Assembly (NCBI GenBank): GCA_015680685.1
Contig: MNCI01007715.1
Coordinates: 424,577 to 488,576, forward strand
Direction of reading: 5' to 3'
DNA from: Gnetum montanum
Lineage: Eukaryota; Streptophyta; Gnetopsida; Gnetales; Gnetaceae
Length of the DNA stretch: 64,000 nt
Shown here piece after piece: positions 22,380 to 35,165 of this stretch. A program made the position numbers and the translations under genes. The notes under the pieces are model-generated. The model searched no databases. It worked only from the letters and a program-made list of their open reading frames with translations, and was not told the origin of the DNA. Within the stretch, counting starts at the first letter, position 1; the number at the start of each line of letters is the position of its first letter.

Positions 22380-23418
22380 AGCCTTTACCTAGTCATATGA
22401 TGAGATAACAAGGATAAATCCATGCATATCCTACCATAAAGCCTAAATGTCAACCACAACAAAAGTTAAATTTGAAACTAAATAGATTTTAAAACATGAG
22501 ATTAAAAAGCTTTTGAAAGCTAGATTTATTTATTCTATGGCGAAAAGTAAGTAGGTAAGCCAACTTTTTGTTATGTCTAAAAAGGAAGGCCATTAGAGGA
22601 TCTACATTAACTTTAGGTTGTTGAATATGACAACATTTAAGGATTACTTTTCATTATCATTTGTTGATTAAGTGTTGGATACTCTAGTAGGACATAAATA
22701 TTATAACTTCCTAGATGGTTATCATGCCTACAACCAAATCTAGATTTTGTTTGAGGACCAAGCCAAAGAAACTTTTACAAGCCCCTAAGGAACTCTTGCC
22801 TATAAAAAGATGTCATTTAGCTTGTGTGATTCTCATGCTACATTTCAATACCTAGTCTTGAGCATCTTCCAAATGTAAATTGGCAATGATGCTAAAGAGG
22901 TGCATGAAAACAAACTTGAGACTAAATTGGTAAAAGAGGCATCTCATAGTCTAGGAAGGCATAGTTTTGAAGCACAAGATATTAAAAAAAGACATTGAAG
23001 TTTGATCTATAAAAGATCATGGTGATCCAAGCTATCACATAGACATCTTAAACAATGAAAGATGAAAGGTCATTCATTGAACACATATGAGATTATTAGT
23101 GCTTCATTGAAGATTTTCCCAAGATTATAAAATAGATGGTGAAGCTTACAAAAAAGGATATATACTTTGGTTAGATAGAGGATTCTAAGAAGGCCTTTAA
23201 GCTTCTAAAATAAAAACTTATGGAAACTCCAATTTTCTAAGCACTTGATTAGTCTAACCCATCTCACATCATGATTCATGCATCTAAATATGCATTGGAA
23301 GATATGATCATACAAATGAATGATCAAAAAAATTCATATTATATTAATTGTAGAAGCAAAAGCATCACTAGTGTACAACCAAATTACACCATAATAGAGA
23401 GAGATATGATGGTGGTGG
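22380..23418 (+). pseudogene. RT and start of RNase H of element A
   Basis: The decayed RT shows SMAKSK, then a CIDFR-like stretch, and FHYHLLIK in shifting frames. The part that would hold the FMDD catalytic box is missing, deleted between about 22,880 and 22,900 by comparison with B. The RNase H-like domain begins near 23,210 and runs to YTIIERDMMVVVY (about 23,420), where element B is inserted. Confidence 0.7.
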
Positions 23419-23423
23419 TATAT
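23419..23423. other. Target site duplication of element B, left copy
   Basis: TATAT immediately before the 5' LTR; the same five bases stand at 33,449-33,453 directly after the 3' LTR. Confidence 0.85.
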
Positions 23424-24232
23424 TGACGAATCACATTTTGTCATCTCCTCTGACATCGAGTAGCCTCAACGTCAAGTATCTAATGTCAGAGCCAAAATGT
23501 GATGTTAGATATTTGATGTTGCAGGGTATACATGAGCCTATAAATGTAGCACTTGGGCTCATGATTTTCATATAGTTTTTCTGTCAAAGTAGCGAAGCTC
23601 TTGTAGTTTTTCTTTTCCAAAGTTAGAATATTTTCTGAGTACCCGCAGCAAGAGTCTAAGTGTGTACAAATCTTTATTTGAACATTGATGTACCTAAGAA
23701 TAGTAGTGTGATAGGAATAAAAACGAACCCTTTTAATAATCCTTGCAGCACTAAGAATAGATTAATGTTTCCTTTAATGCACTTAAATTAAGCAATTAAT
23801 TTTAAGTTGTTAATGAACATGAGCATGACCACTTTGAGCATACATATAGTGCTTGATAACCTAGTAACGCTTAATGTTTGGTAGCCCAGTAGTGCTATAT
23901 GTGTTTAGGAGAGTGGGACAAGTGCTTGTGTTAGGCTAGCCAGGTAGTAGATAAATTAGATTCTAAATTACTCTATGTTCCATTATTTTTGTAGGTGATT
24001 AAACTTATAAAACATAAAATGATAAAAATCATGTACCTCAATTACACTTAAAACCATATCCTTGAGCTTCACAAGTGTAGTTGGAAAGACAATGAATGTT
24101 CTCAATGCCCATTGTACTTCCTAGAAGAACTAGTGGACTGGAGAACTATAGGTTCATGGAATTTGATCTGATCGCATGTGAACACCTTAGTGATTTGTAT
24201 GGTTGGGCATAGGGATACCTTATCACTCATCA
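23424..24232 (+). repeat. 5' LTR of element B
   Basis: Begins TGACGAATCACA and ends CACTCATCA. It carries a TATA-type CCTATAAATG at about 23,540. It aligns with 32,574-33,448, which is 66 bp longer, partly through a small duplication near 32,945-32,975 and 33,065-33,110. Confidence 0.9.
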
Positions 24233-24233
24233 T

Positions 24234-24251
24234 TGGCACCATTGCTAGGGA
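24234..24251 (+). promoter_or_regulatory. Primer-binding site of element B (tRNA-Asp type)
   Basis: TGGCACCATTGCTAGGGA follows the LTR by one base. It differs from the Athila tRNA-Asp site at four positions, all transitions at CpG positions, as expected from methylated-cytosine decay. Confidence 0.75.
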
Positions 24252-24389
24252 CCTCTTAGTTGGTTTGTGCACTATCTAGGATTTAGTGGAAGTCATTCAA
24301 AATCATTCAAATGAAACCTTATACTCATATCCCATCTTAAGATTACTACAACAAATTTAGGAAGCACACTACATTATTATTTTCTAACA

Positions 24390-26350
24390 TAAAATATCTT
24401 TTTCTCATAGGAGCACTTATTTGCCTAAGTCTGATGAAGCTCATCAATCGATGTCTCAGCAATGTCAAATGGTATATGCTTTGATAAGTATGTATCCAAC
24501 TTCACCTTCATCCTACATCAGGATGAATAGCTACAATGAAGTGACATGAAGGGCAACACTATTCTACTGCTTGATCGATCTATTCCTACAATGCTTCACC
24601 AAATTCTTATTTGTCTGGGTCTTTAGGAATGTCATGTTGAGTATGTTGTCCAAGATAGTGATGCCAGGGATTACCATCCCACTAAGGCACAACGTCTCCA
24701 AAATTGCCAGTTAGAACAACATCATGAATTTGCGAAGGGAAAGGGATTTAATGATTCTCAATTCTTGTTGTACCAAAATGATGGTGGGGAATCCTTCTCT
24801 GGGGGTTTTCCATTTAGTGAAATTCTTATCTTTGACTTTGGTGAAGGAGATCAAAACTAGAACTTGTAGTCCATGATTCACAATCTTGGTTTTGGTAAGA
24901 ATAGATCCAATGACAAAGAACGATCCAAAGAGGCAAGTTAAGGCAAGGATGTAGATAAGAACAAGATTGTGATCATAATTGTAATTATCGAAGAGGTGGT
25001 AGAAGGCATCATGATGGTGCTAGTTCTCCTTCCTCTTCACCTTCATCATCATCTTTTTCTTCTAGCTTTGATTACAACTGTAGGAGGAAAGACCATGATG
25101 GAGGTGACCAAAATGACTAATGGGATCGAAATGATCTAAGGGACCATCGAGAAAGGAAAGATCAAGAATGTAGACATTTAAGAGAGGCACATTGCCATGA
25201 ATGAAGGGGTAGTAGAGGGCATTGTAGGTATGAAAATCAAGACCTTGATGAGCCTTTGCTTGCTACTTGAAGTATGCTCAATATTGTAGAGGCAATACAA
25301 ATTCCAACAAGGCACTTGAAAGATAGTTGGATAAAAAGGCTAGACATGAATAATATTTCTCAGTTTGAAGGGGAATATAACTTAGATTTATAGAACCACA
25401 TCTAATCTTTTCAAGATGCATGTGCCTTGCAGAGCATAGAGAATAAGTGGTAAAAACTTAAGTTGTTTCCAAGGACACTCATCAAGGAAGCAGAGAATTA
25501 GTACTGGTCCTTAGAGCTGGAATCTATTAGACAATGGAGTATCATGCTTGAATTGTTTAATGATAAATATCAAACATACTCTAGAGTGTCCAACTTGAGA
25601 AGGCAGATCCAAGGATAGAAACAAGGTACAAATGAATCCATAGATGCTGCCATTAGTTGATACTATTTCTTAATGCACAAATGTCTTGGCCATGGTTATT
25701 CTCAATTGGATCAACTTCATCATATTGTAGATAGGCTTTGATAAAAAATGAGGAGAATCCTTGGTGTCTATGCCCAAGGGTGATTATTAGAATTAAGTGC
25801 CCATTAGATATAAGTACTAACTGAGTAAACAGCTAAAGAAAAGGGTGAATTAAGAAAAAGAAAAAGTGCAAAAGAGTATAATCTTAATCCTTCCATTTGT
25901 AAGAGGGAGGTTTGATTCTATGATAGTAAGCAAGAATTTGCACTTGATGAAGTGGTGAAAAAGAAAACCTTACCACTCTAAAAATTTGAATTTGAAATTA
26001 TGTCCAACATTGATTAGTTATGGAACTCCATGGATAGTAGACTTCAAGCTATCCTAAAAATTACTAAAGAGTCCAAAGAACAAGGTAGTAATCATGAGCG
26101 CAATAGGTGCAAAGAAGTTGAACATGCCTATCAAAGAGGTAAGGGCAAGATAGGTGCAATAGAAGAAGTTGCAGGAAGTGAATGAGATGATGATGATGGA
26201 TGTCACGTCTACCAGTATGAACATCTTAAGGGATGTTGCCCCATAGTATCACATCTACAAGAGTTTGAGGTGTATGCTTTGATTCCATGACTAACAAAAA
26301 GGCAAACATCCAAAAGATTACCTTATCCTCAATGTAATTTTAAGTAGTTT
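24390..26350 (+). pseudogene. gag of element B
   Basis: Retrotrans_gag core at about 25,320-25,720: NNISQFEGEYNLDL, then KLKLFPRTLIKEAEN, then NDKYQTYSRVSNLRRQIQG. Ahead of it is a long basic/acidic low-complexity linker. After it, DGCHVYQYEHLKGCCP (about 26,203-26,250) looks like a reduced zinc knuckle with C, H and C-C spacing unlike the standard CCHC. Multiple stops. Confidence 0.8.
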
Positions 26351-26375
26351 TACTAGTAGTAGCAATATTATCCCA

Positions 26376-27320
26376 ATGGAACTCCATCACAACCATATGA
26401 GAAATATTAATAGTGGAAGCAACCACAATCATGGGCATTGGCACCACCAAGGCAACAATACCATTACAGAAAACTTGATCGATATGGGTACTATGTTTAG
26501 CAATCCTTATCTCCACCTGACTCCTCTAATCATGTTTCTACTTTCCAATCTTACTAATTCCCTCCTGATAATTACCAAATGCATACTACACATGCAAGGA
26601 GCAATACAACCTCTTACCCTTATCCTCCTCCTGTTCCTACACATCTTTCTCTTCCAACCGCATAGCTACCACATGCTCCATCTATGCAGGGTGAACTACC
26701 AACTCAACTGCAACAATGCAACACTAGTAGGGCCATTAACCTACAATCGGTTAATCAACCAGGTGGTTTGGATACTCAATTATATAAAAGACCTTTCTTC
26801 TTATCATGTAGTCCACTTAAGCTCTTAAATACACCTACAATTGACAACCCTATTTCCTATCTTCCTCTATCTCAAATACCTTCGAGTCCCCTTCAAATCA
26901 AGCACCGCCTAGGATCCATATTGTGATGCTTACTCACACTATATCTATTTGGATCTATGTTAGAAACCTTCCTAGAAAGTTGGCAGATCCTTGAAGTCCT
27001 CTGATTTATTTGCACATTGATGGGAATGAACCGTGCAAAGCTCTTCTTGACTCAAGTTCTAGTGTCAACCTAATCTCTCATGAGATGTATACTGCATAGA
27101 ACCTACCTTCTTTAAAGAAGAGAAATACCATATTATAATTGGCAGACTACTTCACCACTATTTCATTAGGACTGGTAGAAGACATTGTGACCACTATTTG
27201 TGAGTGGTCTTAATAGTGATCAAGGTGGAGAACTGTAAAGGGAATTTTCCAATCATCATGGGAAGGGCATGACTTAGTGTCATTGATGCAAAACTAGGCA
27301 TCAAAGATCTTTCCCTAGAA
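26376..27320 (+). pseudogene. Pro-rich linker and protease of element B
   Basis: A Pro/Ser/Leu-rich linker (26,376-26,926) leads to the retropepsin: NEPCKALLDSSSSVNLIS at about 27,025-27,078, where the catalytic triplet D-T/S-G reads D-S-S, so Gly is lost. The protease end (IIMGRA, then SVIDAKLGIKDLSLEI) is at about 27,255-27,320. Confidence 0.75.
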
Positions 27321-27699
27321 ATATCTAAAAAAAATGCATTCAAAAAGATCAAGAAGAAGTGTGTTCCATGCATCATGTACAACGATATGGGGTGCAATTA
27401 TGTGCAAAAACTTTGGGATATGAAACAAACATCTATATTTGCATGTAAGCAATGTGCATTAGAAGCAAAAATTCAAAGGTTTCTATATGAAATAGCCATG
27501 AAATAGGAGGATACCCAAGGGTTGATCACTAATTTTGAAAGTAGCACACTTTGCATGGAACCAATTGAGGAACTAACATGTGCATATGTCATAGGCATGG
27601 ATGAACTAGAGCAAGTTCACCACCAACTCTTTGATGATGCAAATGATGATACTTATTGGGGAGAGTTGGAAATTCCTAAAAATTTTAAGTAAGAGTCCC

Positions 27700-28680
27700 T
27701 TCAACTAAAAATGCTACCGGTTGGAATGGAATATGTGTTCTTAAAAAATGAGAAGCTGGTCATAATCAAGACAAATCTTGCTCCAGAACAGAAAAAGATG
27801 CTGTTGAATGTGGTTTAAAAATGATTAGTAGCTTTTTCTTGGTCATATTCTAAACTCACAAGGATTGATCCTAGGATATGCTAGAATTACATTTACACTA
27901 ATCTAGCCATGAAGATAAAATGACATCCATAGAGGTGATTGAACTCCAAATTGAAGTAGATCATCAAAGAGAAAATCGAACAACTCCTCAAGGCAGGTTT
28001 CATTTATCCCATTGCGGATAGCAAGTGGGTTACTCCACTTGTGATTATGCCAAAGAAAGGTGGCAAGTGGTGGGTTTGCATTGATTTTCGGCTACTAAAT
28101 ATGGCAACATTCAAACATCATTTTCCATTACCATTTGTTGATCAGGTGTTGAACACAATATCTGGGCATTACTACTATATTTTTCTAGATAGTTATAGTG
28201 GCTATAACGAAATTCAAATTACACCAAAGGACCAGGCCAAAACAACATTCATGAAGTCCTAGGGAACTTTTGCATGTCACAAGATGTCGTTTGGTCTATG
28301 TAATGTTCCTATTACATTTCAATGCTTGGTTCTAAGCATTTTTCAATAGCAAATTGGTAGTGGTATGGAAGTCTTCATGGATGACTTCTTCACTTATGGA
28401 GCTACATTTGCACAAGTCCTGGACCACCTTAAGAAAATGCTAAAATGATGTGTTGAAACCAAATTATAGCTCAATTAGCAAAAAATTCATCTAATGGTCC
28501 AAGAAGGCATTGTATTGGGGCATATAATATCAAAATCAAGAATTGAGGTTGATCATGAAAAAATAAGGGTTATCCAAAGAATCACTTGCCAACTAGAAAC
28601 TATCAAAGATGTTCAATCATTTCTTGGACATACTAGCTACTACCGGTGATTCATAGAGAATTTCTTGAAGATCGAAAAGT
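27700..28680 (+). pseudogene. Reverse transcriptase of element B
   Basis: The RT fingers and palm are readable: LLKAGFIYPIADSKWVTP, MPKKGGKWWVCIDFR, FPLPFVDQVLNT and FLDSYSGYNEI, with one open piece of 73 residues at 28,041-28,262. The catalytic box FMDD is intact at 28,374-28,385. Stops at 28,260, about 28,348 and 28,446 and others break the frame. The thumb region (VLGHIISKSRIEVDHEK) follows. Confidence 0.85.
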
Positions 28681-28689
28681 CATTGGTGG

Positions 28690-29280
28690 AACTAACAAAG
28701 AAAGATGCTCCATTTGCTAGACCAGAAGATGTGAAAAAACATTCCAAAAGCTAAAAGAGAAACTTGTAGAAACTCCAATTCTACAAGCACCTAATTGGTC
28801 TAGATCCTTCCACATCATGACAGATGCATCAAATTATGCATTGGAAGTCATGCTTACACAAATGGATGATGAGAAACATTCATATTATATCCACTGCGCT
28901 AGCCAAAGCATTGTGGTTTCACAACTGAACTACACTACCATAAAAAGGAATTGATGGTAGTGGTGTTTATTTTAGAAAAGGTTAGGTATTATGTGCTTGG
29001 ATACAAAATTTTTATGTACATGGATCATAGTACCATTTGCTTCTTGATGAACAAGCCAACAGTGAACCCTCATGTCATATGGCGGTTGGTGATCTTGGAA
29101 GGATTCAATTTTACAATGGTAGATCGAAAGTGCACTAATAATGTGATTGCTGATCACCTATCTCAATTGCATTGGGACAACAAAGAGGAAGAAATCCCAC
29201 TATCTAATATGTTTCCTGATGAAATCCTCTTTGTTGGGACTATAACTGAACAATTGCCCAATGAGCCTAAATGATTTGAT
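28690..29280 (+). pseudogene. RNase H-like domain of element B
   Basis: The domain runs from FHIMTDASNYALE-like wording (about 28,810) through MMVVVFILEKVRYYVLGY and FMYMDHSTICFLMNK to NVIADHLSQL (about 29,140-29,170). The open piece 28,951-29,274 is 107 residues. It would degrade template RNA during reverse transcription. The site homologous to A's insertion point lies at about 28,966. Confidence 0.8.
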
Positions 29281-29429
29281 GGCATTCTCACCTATCTTCT
29301 CATCCAAGAGATGCCAAAAGGGTTGGACCACCAAAAGAAAAAATAGTTTCTTCACCAGGTAAAACACTTCATGGAGATCAATGAACACCTCTACAAGGTG
29401 TGCATTGATGGTCTTGTTCATTGATGTGT

Positions 29430-30500
29430 CTTTGATGCTAATCAACTATGCATTTTCCAAGATGCTCATGAAGGTCCTTGTGTAGGACACTATGCTAGGA
29501 GATGCATGGCCATTAAAATCCTAATGGTAGGGTACTATTGGCCAAAAATCTTCAGGGATGCTCACCATTATGTCTACTCTTGTGAATGATGTTAATAAGA
29601 TGCTAGAATTATTACTAGAATGGAGGGACCTTAATAATGAATTCAACCATTGAAACCCATCAACATCTGGGGCATTAACTTTATGGGTCCCATCATGCCC
29701 ATGTTAAATGGAAAAGCATACATCATAGTCACTATTAACTATTGTATGAAATGGGTAGTAGTAGCCATCATTGACTGTACATCATCTATTGCTACTTGGT
29801 TTGTACAAAAAATGTTGTAAATAGGTTTGGTATGCCATGTGCATTAATTTCTAATAATGAATCTCACTTTATAGGCATTACTTTTTAGAAGCTCATGCAA
29901 TGCTTGGGGATTGAACATAAACTCATAACACCATACCACCCCCAAGCCAATGGTCAAGCTAAGCTTACCAATAGGAAAATCACAAGGATTCTAACAAGAA
30001 CTACTAGTTAATATAGGAAAGACTAGAGCACAAAACTCAATGATGTCCTTTGGGCCCAACACTCAACATGAAAACTTCCTATAGGCTACTCTCCTATGAG
30101 CTTGTGTATGAAAAATTACCAACATTTCCTATTCAATCTAAGCTACCTACACTTTCAACAGCCTATGACCTCAACCTTGACTTGAGTCTAGCATAAAAAG
30201 AAGGACTAATGAATCTCAGCTTGCTAGACAAAAATTGATTAGTGGCCATATCATCTAATGAGTTGCACAAGGCCTACAACAAAAAGCACCATGACCTTGA
30301 AATTAGAGAATTCAAATTTCAACCAGGAGATAAGGTTTTGTACTAGAATCCCACACATGAACTAAGTTGCAAACATTATGGAAAGGAAATTACATCATTT
30401 ATGAAACTTTTTTTTCTAGGGCCATGATGATCTAGAAACTTAAGAGCCCAAATAAGAAATAGCTAGTCAACATCCAACAAGTCAAACCTTTCCATGAGGA
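29430..30500 (+). pseudogene. Integrase of element B, catalytic triad lost
   Basis: The zinc-binding domain reads AHEGPCVGHYARR, GYYWP and YSCE, with the second metal-binding Cys lost to a stop. The core has GINFMGP (Asn codon 29,677-29,679 where Asp is needed), ISNNESHF (Asn at 29,853-29,855 for Asp) and NGQAKLTNR (Lys at 29,961-29,963 for Glu). Each change is explained by one G-to-A step. The C-terminal part (FQPGDKV-like, LVNIQQVKPFHED) ends near 30,500. Confidence 0.85.
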
Positions 30501-32573
30501 TAAGCCAACAAATACAAAAAATGCCTCATCGAGTAGACAACCATGCTCCATATTTCAAATCTCTTTATTTTAGCTTAGTCATGGGGGAGATGGCCACCCA
30601 TGCTAACCATATAAGTGGCTACTCAGTTTTTCATCTTTTTTTTTTACAACTTTTTGTTTACATGTTCTTGTTTTCATGTTATTAATCTTTTCTAAATTTT
30701 TTTTACACCATCATTAGTACATTTGCTATTTGTTGAATATTTTACAGTTTCTTTTATATTTTATTTTATTTTATTTTATTTTATTTTGGTGTAATTTTCT
30801 AACTTTTTGTTAATAAGTGCCAGGCACAGTGGCAATTCATTACTTGATGGTGGTATGTACTATTCAATTATTTGATTGTTGGTGTTTGGATTTTGGCTTT
30901 GAATTTTGTTACTAATGATTAGGACATGGTCTTTTTCATGCAATAGGCAATGAGTCCACAACATCCACCCATCCACAAACTCTATGATTTTCCTCATTCT
31001 AGAAATGTGTAGTCCCTTTTTCATTAATGAAACTTCAATGAAATTGTGACTTTGGTAGTTTCCAAAATTGGAAAAGATTCAAAGGTTTGAACAAAATGTC
31101 ACTTCAAGGGGATTCAGTATTCTTTGTGCCTTTCTATTTGCTTGGGTGCATGTGTGTCTTCGTGGACTTCTTATGGTTTCATGTTGACCAATAAAAGGAA
31201 GTTGAATACATCTTTGCATGGTGTGGTTTCCATTTCAAGAAAAAAATGATGGCAATTCAAAGAACACCTGTTAGACAAAACACATATGTTTTTTCATGGT
31301 TTGCTTCCCATTTCAAAAAAAATGATGGGAATTCAAACACACCTCTTAAACACAATAAATGGACTACAAGCACTGGTTATGGGACTAGAAAAATATGTTA
31401 CCCATGCCTAAAGGTCCCCTCTAACTAAGGCCCTTCCTCACTTCCTACTTCTCTATTCTTCTCTAATAAGGAATAGTGGTTGTTCTATGGAAGCACTGTT
31501 GTATCTTAGGGGGGTGGACTGGTCTTAGAATGGCAATGTGAAGTCATTGAATGTGGTTGGTTTTGGTCTAGACTAATGATGGATCTTATTAAGTCATTTA
31601 ACCATAAAATTCACAAGGTACTTTATGTAACCTTAATCAGGAACTCCATTCCACTCTCTTATCCATCTATGGTTTCCATGTCTCACCTCATTGTTAGTTT
31701 CATGTTCTTGTTTGATGTCCTAGTTTCATGTGTCAGAATTCTTAGGTAGTTTCTTCCAAGTTTTTGTACTAAATCTTTTGTAATCATTAATCATCCATGG
31801 AGCCCATGGACTCTTTGGTTTGAAGTTATGCAAGGGCATAAAAGCCTTGTGCTTTCTTTAGGAAGGACCCACTTGCATATCTTTTGGTTGGGTTAGTTAA
31901 GTTCTTTACCTTTATACACTCTTACAATCAAACTCTTTTTCTTATCTCATCAGTGACATCTAATTGTACACATCTTCACAATAGTTTTAGTGAACTTTCC
32001 TTTTAATTATTGTAAATTCTTACACCTTTTTGAAATATTTCCTTGTGTAAAAATTTTTCAAATTTAATGGACCGCTTATCTATTTTACCCCATTTGTCAG
32101 CCTTCCTTGCTAACACTACTAAAGGAATCAATCTATCAAAATCACAGCCTAGTCGAGTGTAACTACTGATGAGACAAGGTATTTAACAGGTATGTGTTAC
32201 ACATTGCATACTTCATGATTCTATTGTGATTGCGGTGGGAAACATGGACTAGAAGTGGGACTATCTTCACCAAGGATGATGTAGCAATACCACACGATGA
32301 GGATCGTTCATGATTGTGGGATCTTTTCTCTCATTCTTTAGCTGCTAAAAGGCGTTGGATGTAAGTTTTGTCTAGCGTGTTCACTTCTCTTATCATGAAC
32401 ATCCAATTTTGTAAAGATTGTAAATTCATACACTTGGGCGCTCAGACTCTATCTATTCCATTTGAGTTAGTTTGTATGTTAGTCAATAATCCAATTCCTA
32501 CCTAATATTTTGTAAGGAACTTGTTTTTTCTCTTCTATACTCAAGGATGAGTTTTCATTTAGTCATGGTGGTA
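30501..32573 (+). other. 3' untranslated region and purine tract of element B
   Basis: About 2 kb without coding signs. It has a (TTTTA)n run at about 30,753-30,787 and an internal direct repeat (TTTCATGGTTTGCTTCCCAT and a similar copy, 31,215-31,330). The tail CTCAAGGATGAGTTTTCAT and the tract ATGGTGGTA precede the LTR. A homologous region occupies 39,050-41,203 in element C, so it is a conserved element part rather than an insertion. Confidence 0.7.
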
Positions 32574-33448
32574 TGATGAATCACAATTTTTCATCTACTC
32601 CAATGTCGGGTATTCGATGTTAGAGCCTCAACTTTGGGTATCGAATGTTGAAGCCAAGATGCGATGTTAGATATCCAATGTCATGGGGTATACTCCAGCC
32701 TATAAATAGAGTGCTTGGGCTCATGATTTTCATATAATGTTTTAGTCAAAGTAGCAAAGCTCTTGTAGTTTATTTTCTCTAGAGTTAGAATATTTTCTAA
32801 GTGCCCATAGTAGGAGTCTGAGTGTGTACGATTCTTTGTTTGAACACTGATATACTTGAGCATAGTAGTGTGATGGAAATAAAAATGAATCCTTTTGATA
32901 ATCCTTGTAGCATTGAGAATAGATTACTGCTTCCTTTAATGCACTTTACTTTCATGCAAGTTACTTTAATGCACTTTAATTAAGCAATTAATATTCAGTT
33001 GTTAATGAACATGAGCACAACCACTTCGAGCATACATTTTGTGCTTGGTAACCCAACAATGCTTAACATTTGGTAGCCCAACAATGCTTAACATTTGGTA
33101 GCCCAACAATGCTATATGTGTCTAGGAAAGTGGGATGGGTACCTGTGTTAGGCTAGCTAGGTAGTAAATAAATTAGATCCTAAATTACTCTACCTTCCAT
33201 TATTGTTGTAGGTGATTAAACTTATGAAACATAAAATGATAAAAATCATGTACCTCAATTACACTTAAACCATATCCTTGAGCTTTACAAGTGTAGTTGG
33301 GAAAACAACGAATGTTCTCAATTCCCATTTCACTTCATAGAAGAACTATTGCATTGGAGAACTATAGGTCCACGAGATTTGACCAGACCACGTGTGAATG
33401 CCTTAGTGATTCATATGGTTGGACATAGGGGTACCTTGCTGCTCATCA
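32574..33448 (+). repeat. 3' LTR of element B
   Basis: Begins TGATGAATCACAA and ends TGCTCATCA; followed by target duplication TATAT. Confidence 0.9.
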
Positions 33449-33453
33449 TATAT

Positions 33454-34700
33454 GTTCTTTTGAATATCCTCTTTTTGTGTTCAATGATCATAACACAATT
33501 AGGTTTCTTATGAATAAGCTAATAGTGAGTCCCTGAATCCTTTGATGGTTGGTGATCTTCCAAGAATTCAACATTACAATAATAAAAAAAAAATTTAAAA
33601 TTTTTGCTATAAATCATTTTTCAAGACCAAGATGGGATAATAAGGTTGATGAAGAGCCTTTATCTGATCATGTGGAGTTTCCTACATGGAAAGGAGAATG
33701 AATTTCAAGATCCTCATTGAAGATCACTTTTGGCCAACTACTTTCCATAATGTGCATTATTTTGCAAAATCATAAGAACACTACCAATGTGAGGGTGGAA
33801 TATCAACTAGATTTGAGGGACCATAATCGTGGATACAACCACTTAGGCCTTTTGACCTATGAAGAATTGACTTTATGAGTCTTATTATCCATTCTTCGAA
33901 TGGAAAATTCTATATAATTATTGTTGTAGACTATTACACAAAGTGAGTTGAAGTAGCTAGAGTAATTGATTACATTACAACAACTACTACTAAGGTCTTT
34001 AAACATGTAGTAAATAGGTTTTTTATGTCATGAGGATTAATATCAAAAAATGACACTTATTTTATAGGGTTAACATTCAAAAATTAATGTGATGCTTAGG
34101 AATAGAAGATAGGTAACTACACCATACTAGTCCCAAGCCAACAAACAAGCCAAAGTCATGTATTATAGCATAACCCATATACTAAGGTACATGATTAGTA
34201 AATACAAAAAAGATTGAAGCATCAAAATCAATTTTGTTCTTTGGGCTTATAGATCAACTTAGAAACTTCCTCTGAGTTAACTTTCTATGAACTAGTGTAT
34301 GGAAAACTACCTAAACTATCTATATAAGTATAACTTCATATAGTTAATAACGTTTATGGCTTAGACTTAGACCTTAGCTTTGCACAATATGAAAGATTAA
34401 TGAACTTGAATGTGTGATGTAAGAATAGAATGATAGCTCTCATGCATAACAAAGTCCATGAAGTCTACATTAAATAGAGTCACCATCTTAAGAGTTGACC
34501 CCTAGACCTTCACTCAAGCAATATGACTCTCTATTACAATCCAAATCATGTAACTTAATGTATTAAATTTTAAAAACTTTGGAAAGGATCATACATAATA
34601 TATGCAATCTATAGGTATGGTGCACTATAAATTTTCCATCCATCTAATCCACACAAGCTTATCTTCTTGAATATATAGTAGATCAAGGAATTTCAAGAAC
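33454..34700 (+). pseudogene. RNase H remainder and integrase of element A
   Basis: Coding wording resumes directly after the TATAT duplication: FNDHNTIRFLMNK (about 33,490-33,530). It continues to integrase: IQPL, a GIDFM-like stretch with Asp present (about 33,868), VDYYTKWVEVA-like (about 33,930) and a second catalytic segment altered to SKNDTYF (about 34,046). Heavily decayed. Confidence 0.7.
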
Positions 34701-35165
34701 CTCATTAAACTTATACCTCAAACACTTTTACAGTTGCCCTTACAAAATCCAACTTTTGCACCTCCTCCTCAAAACTTAGTTGTAAGGGAGATCTCTCAAT
34801 TTAACCTAAGATTATATTTTATATTTTTCTTTGCAATTTTTATCTTTTTTATTTGATATGAGTAGAAAGTAATGTCATCAAATCCTCAATTACACAAGAT
34901 ATTAGACATGAAAGAAAAATGATGAGCATAAAAAACTTATCCACTAAAGCCACTACTCACTTGCAACTAAGACAATCAATTAAAGAGCATTGCCAATTAT
35001 CTCAGTTTTTTACTTATAAACCATTTCATAAAAGTACATGAATCATTTTCTATTTGAGTTTTAACAAGCTAGCAACCATTTTTCATGTTGTTTCATATAA
35101 GAATGAATCACAAACCAGATTTAGTATAATTTCTCTATGATCCAAATCAAATCCTTGATGAGGAT
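34701..35165 (+). other. 3' region of element A up to element C
   Basis: Non-coding, A/T-rich. It includes TTTGCACCTCCTCCTCAAAA at about 34,754 and resembles the start of the 3' regions of B and C. No LTR of A follows; element C starts instead. Confidence 0.45.

Larger units (their letters stand above)
23424..33448 (+). mobile_element. Complete Athila-like Ty3/gypsy element B
   Basis: A 10,025-bp element with both LTRs (23,424-24,232 and 32,574-33,448), primer-binding site, gag, PR, RT, RNase H, integrase, a 2-kb 3' region and a purine tract, flanked by a 5-bp duplication TATAT. It sits inside the RNase H of element A in the same orientation. Coding regions contain many stops, so it is dead. 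The Athila-type call rests on the tRNA-Asp-like primer site, the RT wording (KKGGKWWVCIDFRLLNMAT, DQVLNTISGHYYYIFLDSY) and the long non-coding stretch after integrase; Athila elements often have an env-like frame there, which I do not see. Confidence 0.92.
17925..35165 (+). mobile_element. Athila-like Ty3/gypsy element A, split by element B
   Basis: The order 5' LTR, primer-binding site, gag, PR, RT, RNase H runs to 23,418 and breaks off after the coding phrase MMVVVY. After element B the RNase H wording resumes at 33,454 (NDHNTIRFLMNK), followed by integrase to about 34,700 and a 3' region to 35,165. All parts are riddled with stops and frameshifts. A's own 3' LTR is not seen; element C begins at 35,166. 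Order and wording match the family of element B, which is less decayed. Confidence 0.85.
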
